Positions 57,940 to 64,000 of a DNA stretch of 64,000 nucleotides are shown here, piece after piece. This DNA is from Tricholoma matsutake. Lineage: Eukaryota; Basidiomycota; Agaricomycetes; Agaricales; Tricholomataceae. A program made the position numbers and the translations under genes. The stretch spans positions 9,796,001-9,860,000 of the forward strand of contig AP026544.2 of assembly GCA_026075535.2 (NCBI GenBank), in the 5' to 3' direction. The notes beneath the pieces were generated by a model. That model had not been told where the DNA came from. It made no database searches and worked only from the letters and a program-made list of their open reading frames with translations. Position 1 is the first letter of the stretch; each line of letters opens with the position of its first letter.

Positions 57940-59380
57940 ATTCCTTGACTAACTGAGGGGAATTCACATTGGACTCTTTGACCCATGAGTTCTCCTCATA
58001 CCCATAGCCCTTCTAGTGCACCAAATACTGGAGTTTTCCTCAACACAACTGGCTGTCCAAGATTGACCCAACTTTATACTGGGGTTCTCCCTCAATCACT
58101 GTAGGCAGTGGTGGTGGACATGAATGGCATCCCAGGAATGGATCTGGGGGAGCTGGAAGCAGTTTGACAACATGGAAGACAGGGTGGAATCTGGACATGG
58201 AGGCTGGGAGGCATAGATGATAGGCATGCATTCTGACACACTTGACAATGGGGAAAGGTCCCAGGAAGTGATGAGTGAGTTTCTTGGATGGACACATAGT
58301 GGAGATGTCACTGGAGTCAAGATAAACTCAATCACCAGCATTGTACTGAGGGGTCGCAGAATGGCGTTGGTTGTAAAAGCACACCATGTCGTCCTTCACC
58401 TTTGCTAAGGCTGCCTTTGCCTCCTCCAAGCTATCCCACATGTGTTCTGTGAACTAATCCACCGTCTTGATGTGTGAGGGAGTTTGGCGAGGTTCAAATC
58501 CCATGCGTGGATGTCATCTAGTGTCTAAGAGGAAAGGGGTCTGTTGAGTGGAAGCATGGACATGGTTGTTGTATCCACACTTGGCCAAGGGGAGAAGATC
58601 ATCCCAATTGTCCTGGTGCTCATTGAAAAAGATGTGGATGTACTGCTCCAATTCCTGGTTGACTCCCTTGGTCTGGCCATCAGTTGTGGGTGATAGGTGG
58701 TCAAAGCAAGAAGTTTGATCCCCAAAAGTTGGTACAGCTTGTGAGTGAACTCTGCCATGAACTGAGGGCCACAGTCAGAGAGGAAAGCACCAGGAAGTCC
58801 ATGTAACTTCCACACATGGTGGAGATAGAGTTGGGCAGCACCCAGGGCACTAACAGTGGTGTGAGTGGGAATGAAGTGAGCACATTTTCCCACTGAATCA
58901 ACTGTGCACATCACCACATCAAACCCATTTGACTCTGGCAACTCCACCACAAAGTTGACACTGACAACATCCCAATGAATCTCTGGAACAGGAAGAGGGT
59001 GTGGCTTTGCAATGAGGAATCTTGGTGAGTAAGCAAAGGTCACAAGTACAACAATACTGACCAATGAGTCATGACATTTGTGGCCACCAATAATTCCATG
59101 AGGAAGCTCCAAGGTCTTCCAGCATCCAGGATGACCAGCAATCTGTGAGTCATGGTGTTGGGATATGATGCGCTGGTGAAGGTCTGGGTCATTGGGGATG
59201 TAGATGTGATCCCTGAAATACAACAAGTCCTCCCTTTCAGCCCACTCTCCCACATGCAAGGAAAGGGTGGATCCCTTCCTCAGTTCTTTAACAGCTCAGG
59301 CAACAACATCCTCGTGTAAACTGCTATGGTTTGCACAATGAATGTTAAGACTATAGGTCCTTGACTCAGCCTCGGCTTTG
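57940..59380 (-). pseudogene. Old Ty3/gypsy chromovirus, 3' part of pol
   Basis: Reading leftwards from 59380: HKAEAESRTYS, SLHEDVVA*AVKELRKG and GEWAEREDLLYFRDHIYIPND (linker and integrase zinc region). The integrase core follows (DVVSVNFVVELPESNGFDVV, FLSDCGPQFMAEF), then a frame break near 58690. The tail has KLTHHFLGPFPIVKC, FHPVFHVVKLLP and a weak chromodomain (YLVH*KGYGYEENSW). Stops and shifts are many. It is the same family as the remnant at 44200-45480. Its 5' part is cut off at 59381 by the younger gypsy and should resume beyond the window. Confidence 0.85.
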
Positions 59381-60088
59381 TGTATCGCAGTTGGAGGCTT
59401 TCCAACTGTATCGGTATCACACTAGGAGACTTTCCTAGTGTATCGGGCTTCCTGCCTTCACTTGGGTACTTCCTCAAGTAGTTACGGCTATCCGTACTCA
59501 GAGGCTTTCTGAGTAGACCGTTTGTTCATGTATCACAGTTGGAGGCTTTCCAACTGTTGAGTTTGGGTTATCACAGCTAGGGGCTTCCTAAGCTGTCGAG
59601 TTCGAGTGTATCACAACTAAGGGACTTCCTTAGTTGTCGAGTGTTCAGGTTGAGTCTAAGACCGTTGGTTGAATTAGGTCAAGCTGGAGAATACAGACAG
59701 TATTACTACAGCTTATATATGGTTCGAAGGTGTCTATCGTCCAATCGGATTGTAGGATTGTTATCAAGTATAAATAGAAAGAACAATAGAGAAGACAGGC
59801 CTCATGCATAGCATGAGGCGTCTGATGTCGCGGATCCAATGTCAAGGATCCAATGTCAGGGGCATGCTGCAGTGCAGCATGTCGATCGTGAGGGTCCGAC
59901 ATCACGGACCTCATGTAAAGGGGCTGTTGTACCATGGTGCATGTGGGAGTGGTTTGGGGGCATGGAGTCGTCATGCGTCAGGGCATCTGCTGTCGGAGGT
60001 GAGTTGAGTCGAATGGAAAAATTAAAGGACCCGGCCTTGCCGGCGTATGTCTGGCCGTCGTGGGTTACGATAACAGAAAATTGTAACA
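59381..60088 (-). repeat. 3' LTR of the younger gypsy element (708 bp)
   Basis: The left edge is TGTATCGCAG at 59381, where the coding sequence of the old gypsy stops. The right edge is TTGTAACA at 60088, directly followed by a polypyrimidine stretch, that is, a polypurine tract on the element's strand. In element orientation the LTR runs TGTTACAATTTTCTG..CTGCGATACA. CATATATAAGC (minus strand, 59722-59711) is the likely TATA box, which puts the hairpin array (59637-59388) in the R-U5 leader. The partner LTR and target duplication lie outside the window, so the edges rest on one side only. Confidence 0.7.
59388..59637 (-). other. Array of about seven hairpins, conserved loop and varied stems
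   Basis: Arms (window strand): CAGTTGG/CCAACTG 59388-59408; ACACTAGG/CCTAGTGT 59419-59441; ACTTG-GG/CC-CAAGT 59460-59479 (one bulge); TACTCAG/CTGAGTA 59495-59515; ACAGTTGG/CCAACTGT 59535-59557; ACAGCT-AGG/CCTAAGCTGT 59573-59596 (one bulge); ACAACTAAGG/CCTTAGTTGT 59613-59637. Loops are AGGCTTT or GACTT/GGCTT variants (AAAGCCT on the RNA strand). Most units are preceded by TATC, and several are followed by TCGAG. Stem sequences differ between units while base pairing is kept. Only the first and fifth share a stem. Confidence 0.92.
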
Positions 60089-60107
60089 TCACCCTCTCTC
60101 TATCTTT
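60089..60107 (-). promoter_or_regulatory. Polypurine tract of the younger gypsy
   Basis: AAAGATAGAGAGAGGGTGA on the minus strand is followed directly by TGTTACAA, the presumed U3 start. Confidence 0.7.
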
Positions 60108-60252
60108 GAAGTCACTGACTTTGAATAACATCTTCGTTTCTCCTCCGGGGTCTGGTTGGGTGTGGTCTGGATAGGTGAATGGGGTGGGGTCGGGGGGTGC
60201 AATGGAGGAATAGCTCATGTCCAAACTCAGACCACGACCGGGTTCTTCTGGT

Positions 60253-60468
60253 TCATGCTGCCTCAGGCAGTGGTGTCAGTGGGGTGATATTCTCATAGAG
60301 GGAAGGGTTCTCCATAGGGCGTTGTAGGATGGAGAATTCGATGTCTGTAATTGGGGGTTCGGGTCTTGGTCGAAAGATTTCATAAAGGCAGAATGTGAAG
60401 GTAAGGGCAGTCGCAACAGCTAGGATCGTGCCGACGACAATGGCAAGAATCTCTATTCCAGTGAGCAT
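60253..60468 (-). CDS. Small membrane-anchored protein encoded after pol (71 aa)
   Basis: The open frame from ATG 60468 to 60253 lies 72 nt downstream of the pol stop and upstream of the polypurine tract, inside the gypsy element. Residues about 5-28 form one strong membrane helix (LAIVVGTILAVATALTFTF), then LYEIFRPRPEPP and a polar, proline-rich tail. It has no stop-type decay, whereas pol carries several TGA stops. It is not recognisably an envelope protein, being far too short and lacking a signal peptide or fusion features. It may be an accessory protein of this element family. Alternatively it is a chance frame, though the sharp helix and tail make that less likely. Confidence 0.5.
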   Translation of the reverse strand: MLTGIEILAIVVGTILAVATALTFTFCLYEIFRPRPEPPITDIEFSILQRPMENPSLYENITPLTPLPEAA

Positions 60469-60540
60469 GGTTCGTCTCTTTTCTTTTCTAGGGGTGGTCC
60501 TTCTGTAGTTGGTTCGGTGGGTGTTTTTTGGTCTTGGTTT

Positions 60541-63500
60541 CTACAGCTGTTGTCGCTGTTTATATGCCCCTAGGATTGTCTTGGCATGTTTCAGATTTCC
60601 CTCAGGTTCCCAGGAGTTTTCTGAAGTTGGGTATCTGACCCACTTCACTAAGAAGTGCTTGGTCCTTCCTTTCTTCTTATGTCCGATGATCACTTCCACT
60701 TCGTACTCCGATTCGCCTTCTATCAGGTCAGGCGGTGGTTCTGGGAAGTTCGGTCCATGTGTCTCGGTTTCTTTGTATGGGGAAAGGAGCGCCGCGTGGA
60801 ACACCGGGTGTATCTTCCACTGTTCTGGCAACTTCAGTCGGTAGGAGAGTGGGCTCAGGACCTTCTCGATAGAGAATGGTCCTTCTCTTTTCAGTGCGAG
60901 CTTCTTTGTTTGGTGTGTCGTTCTGAGGTTCTTCGCTTCTAGCCACACTCTGTCTCCTTCCTTGAACAGGGTGAAGTGCCTCGTTGTTCTTTCCGCCATC
61001 ATTTGTCTGGCCAACTCGTGAGTTGCCTTCGCTTTGTCTCAGGCCCGTTGCAGTGCAACTATTTGTTTTTCTATGGCTGGTATGTTCATCTTCAGGTAGG
61101 GGAGTGGGATCACCTTGGGCTTATAGCCCATCATGAGGTAGAACGGGGAGTTCTTCTGTACAGAGTGCATTCTCTGGTTGTGCGTGAACTCCGCGGTTGG
61201 GAGGAGGTGTTTCCAATTCTCCTGGTTGTTCAAGCAGAAGATCCATAAGTATACTTCCACTTCCTGGTTCACCCGTTCTGTCTCCCCATCGGTCTGGGGG
61301 TGGTACACCATGCTCATTGCCAGCTTGATTCCGAGCAATCTTCCTAGCTCCTGGAAAAGCTGTGAGGCGAATCTGGGATCCCTGTCGGAGATGATCTTGT
61401 CTGGGAGGCCGAATCATTTGTAGACATTGTCTCGATAAAGGGTGGCCGCTCCCAATGCATCTATCATTTTCCTGCAAGGGATAAAAATTACCCCCTTCGT
61501 AAGCCCATGGTCTACCACGACCATGAGTGCATCATAACCATCGGACTCTGGTAGGTTGGTTATGAAATCTGTTGTCACCATTGCGAATGGTCTTGTTGCT
61601 TTGGATTTGATCGGTTGTAGCGGGGGGTTCATTGGGTGCATGTTGACCTTCATCTGCTGGCATACTGCACATCCAGCAACATAGTTTTTGATGTACGTCA
61701 TCATCCCCGGCCACCAGTAGTCTCTCCTGATCATTTCGGTTGTCTGCCATTGTCCTGGGTGTCCGCTGGTTACTCCTTCATGGTATTTTTGCACCAGCTT
61801 CTTCCGTAGTTCTCCGTTGTCCAGGACGTAGCACCTGTCTCAGAAGAATAGAAGGCCGTCTTCTATCTTCCAGTCTTCTAATGCCGACCTTATCGGCAGT
61901 GTTTCTTTGGTCTTTAGCGCCTCGATTGCGCTCTTTACCAGATCGTCTTTCATGATACTACCCGCAAGTAGATCATGCATTTCTGTGTCAATGAATTTCA
62001 CAAATATCGTTTCTGGCAGCATTGTGACATCTTCATTATCGTTGTCTTCTTCCGGTATATGGTCTGCTCTCCATGATAGCGCATCGCTCTGTACCATCTG
62101 AGATCCAGGTATGTGGACAAGTTGCAAGTCGAATTCCGATAGGAATAAGCTCCATCTTGCCTGTCGTCTGTTCAGTTTCTGTGCCATCTGGAAGTACGTT
62201 AGGTTCTTGTGATCCGAGAGGATTACTACTGGGTGTTCTGAACCCAGCAAGTAGTGTCTCCAAGTTTCCAGCGATCGTACTATCGCCAGAAGTTCCCTGT
62301 TGTATATCTCGTAGTTCCATTCCATTGGTGTCAGCGCATGCGATATGTATCTGCATGGATGCCAGTCTCCATTCATATCCCTTTGTCTCAGCACTCCTCC
62401 AGTCGTGTGTTTTGAGGCGTCTGATTCGATTGTGAATGGCTTTGTTGGGTCTGGCATCAGCAGTACTGGTGCTTCTGCAAATTTCCTTTTCAGCGTCTGA
62501 AAGGCCTGTTCGCATTTGGTTGTCCAGTTGAAGGTTTTGTCCTTCTTCATCAGCTCATTAAGCAGTCTGCTTGTCTCCGCAAAATGTCCGATGAATTTCC
62601 TGTAGAAATTCCCAAACCCTAGGAAAGATCTGACCGCTTTTACGTTTGTCGGGGTTGGCCAATCCTGTATACCTGCCAACTTCGTGTTGTCCATGGAAAT
62701 CTCGTTAGGTCGGATGATCAGACCCAAGAATTCCACTTCGTGGACGTCAAACTTGCATTTCTCTGGTTTCAGGTATAGGTTGTTCTCTGCCAGCCTTTGC
62801 AGTACTCTCTTTGTCCTTTCCTGGTGTTTGTTCTGATCCTTGGAGAATATCAGGATGTTGTCCATGTAAATCACGAGCCATCCCTCTCTGATCATGTTGC
62901 GGAATATCTTGTTCATCATTGCCTGGAAGGTTGCTGGTGAGTTGCATAATCCAAAGAACATCACCGTTGGCTCAAACAGCCCCCGATTTGTCTTGAAGGC
63001 TGCTTTCCATTGATCTCCATCTTTGATCCTGACGTTGTGATATCCCCATCGGATGTCCAATTTCGTAAACCATTTTGCCCCTCTTAGTTTGTACAACAGG
63101 TCTCCTACCAGTGGCAGTGGGTAGGTGTTCTTGATCGTTCCGTTATTCAAGTACCTGTAATCTTGGCAGGGTCATAGCACGTCTGAGTCCTTCTTCGCAA
63201 CGAAGAAGAATGGCGACGCCATGGGCGATTTTGATGGTCGGATGTATCCTTTCTGCAGGCTTTCATCTAGAAACTTGTCGAGTTTCTTCTGTTCTGCCGG
63301 CGACAACAGGTAAACCCTGCAATCCTTTGCTACAAAGTCTGGTTTTAGTTCGATCGTGTGGTCCCAGGGTCTTGATTCTGGGAATCGTTCCAATGCTTCC
63401 TTTTCGAATATCCGTCGATACTCCTTGTACTGTTTGGGGAGTAGTTCGTCTAGGGTCTTCTGTTTGGGGTCTCCTTCCTTCTTGTGTGTCAGGTGTTGAG

Positions 63501-64000
63501 AGACCGATGTCTTTGCCCTAATCCAGATGTTTTGTCCATAAGCATATCGCGGTGATCCTTTTGCCTTCACGATCCGAGAGATTTTCTTCGTTGTCTGAGA
63601 ATATCCATATCTTGGCTCGTCATATTCCTCTGTCAGCGGTGTCTTAGCTGGTTCAAATATTCCAACGACGGGTTCTCCTTGGATGTAGGTGACCAGTAGC
63701 TCGTCGTCTTCGATCCTTGGTTCGAGTGCCTCTTTCGGTTGTTCCGTTGCCTGTTCCGTTGCCTGTTCATGGTTTGCCTGTGCTGGGTTTTCCTTCCCAG
63801 TGTCTTCTTCGTCTTGCGGCCCAATGGGTTCCGCATTCTGAAGAGTCGTGATCGCGATCTCTTCATCGTCTATTTCTTCAATTGACGCCTTTCTTGTCTC
63901 AACGGGCATCTTGCTTCCTCTTGGTTCAGCATGGAGGGCTCCCCCCATTGATCTTGCCTTGGCGATGATTCTTCGGCAGTCCATTCACCACTCTTCATTC
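60541..64000 (-). pseudogene. Younger Ty3/gypsy chromovirus pol with five TGA stops, running off the right edge
   Basis: Reading leftwards: a polar linker with a DELLPKQYKEYRRIF segment (63510-63400), then RT. RT has KLDIRWGYHNVRI, a catalytic box read as YMDN (62865-62857; YMDD expected) and FLGFGNFYRKFI. RNase H follows (ESDASKHTTGGVL, LSDHKNLTYF), then the integrase zinc region (YHEGVTSGHPGQW..CAVCQQMK) and core (TTDFITNLPESDGYDAL, YHPQTDGETERVNQE). A GPY-type tail and a chromodomain (VKWVRYPTSENSWEPEGNL) end at 60541. In-frame TGA codons lie at 63985-63987, 63172-63174, 61840-61842, 61414-61416 and 61039-61041. Each sits where related elements have arginine. No frameshift is seen, so CGA to TGA change alone silenced it. 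The 5' end, gag and 5' LTR are outside. Confidence 0.95.

Noticed and set aside
59388..59637. CRISPR-like or simple tandem repeat reading of the hairpin array
   Set aside because: There are no constant direct repeats with spacers. The stems differ while pairing is kept, and the host is a eukaryote.
59856..60224. Minus-strand open frame of about 120 codons after the small membrane-protein ORF
   Set aside because: It runs through the polypurine tract and into the LTR, so it is most likely a chance frame over control sequence. Only its first ~40 codons are internal to the element.

Overview
The window is nuclear DNA of a filamentous basidiomycete, most likely an Agaricomycete. The genes carry many short introns (about 50-70 nt, GT..AG). 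The mobile elements (Copia, Ty3/gypsy chromovirus, hAT) and several gene families (expanded casein-kinase-1-like kinases, mushroom-specific proteins tied to mobile elements) are of agaric type. I cannot assign a genus. There is no sign of an operon, rRNA gene or CRISPR array.

Layout. 1-3.6 kb: the end of a gene leaving the left edge, a small two-exon gene (1611-2021), a decayed gene and a 111-bp tandem repeat. 3.6-24.3 kb: a CpG-poor graveyard with a coiled-coil pseudogene, hairpins, a decayed hAT transposase (11.1-14.05 kb), a casein-kinase-1-like pseudogene (14.4-15.4 kb), a mushroom-specific protein (16.8-17.8 kb), two tRNA-like SINE candidates and a ~168-bp tandem repeat. 24.4-30.4 kb: a decayed but structurally whole Copia element with both LTRs and a 5-bp target duplication. 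30.7-43.4 kb: a gene island with normal CpG, holding a 214-aa unknown protein (-), a 357-aa polytopic membrane protein (+), traces of membrane-protein genes (-), an Rlm1/MEF2-type MADS-box transcription factor (+) and a four-exon unknown protein (+). 43.4-49.9 kb: decayed Ty3/gypsy pieces, a ubiquitin-hydrolase-like fragment and a minisatellite. 49.9-55.6 kb: a young, apparently intact Copia element (-) with one 1621-codon Gag-Pol and LTRs that differ at one base. 55.6-59.4 kb: a decayed mushroom-specific gene and an old gypsy chromovirus. 59.4-64 kb: the 3' half of a younger gypsy chromovirus (-) inserted into that old one and running off the right edge.

Two themes link the regions. First, decay is dominated by CpG to TpG/CpA change. 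In the younger gypsy, the hAT, the CK1-like gene and a second gypsy remnant nearly all in-frame stops are TGA where an arginine (CGA) is expected, and catalytic residues are lost in the same way (YMDD to YMDN, hAT D to N, HRD to HCD). The old and young Copia copies also differ mostly at CpG. This fits cytosine methylation of transposons, while the gene island keeps its CpGs. Second, the LTR of the younger gypsy carries, just downstream of its TATA box, about seven consecutive hairpins whose stems differ but stay complementary around a conserved loop. This is the most unusual structure in the window.
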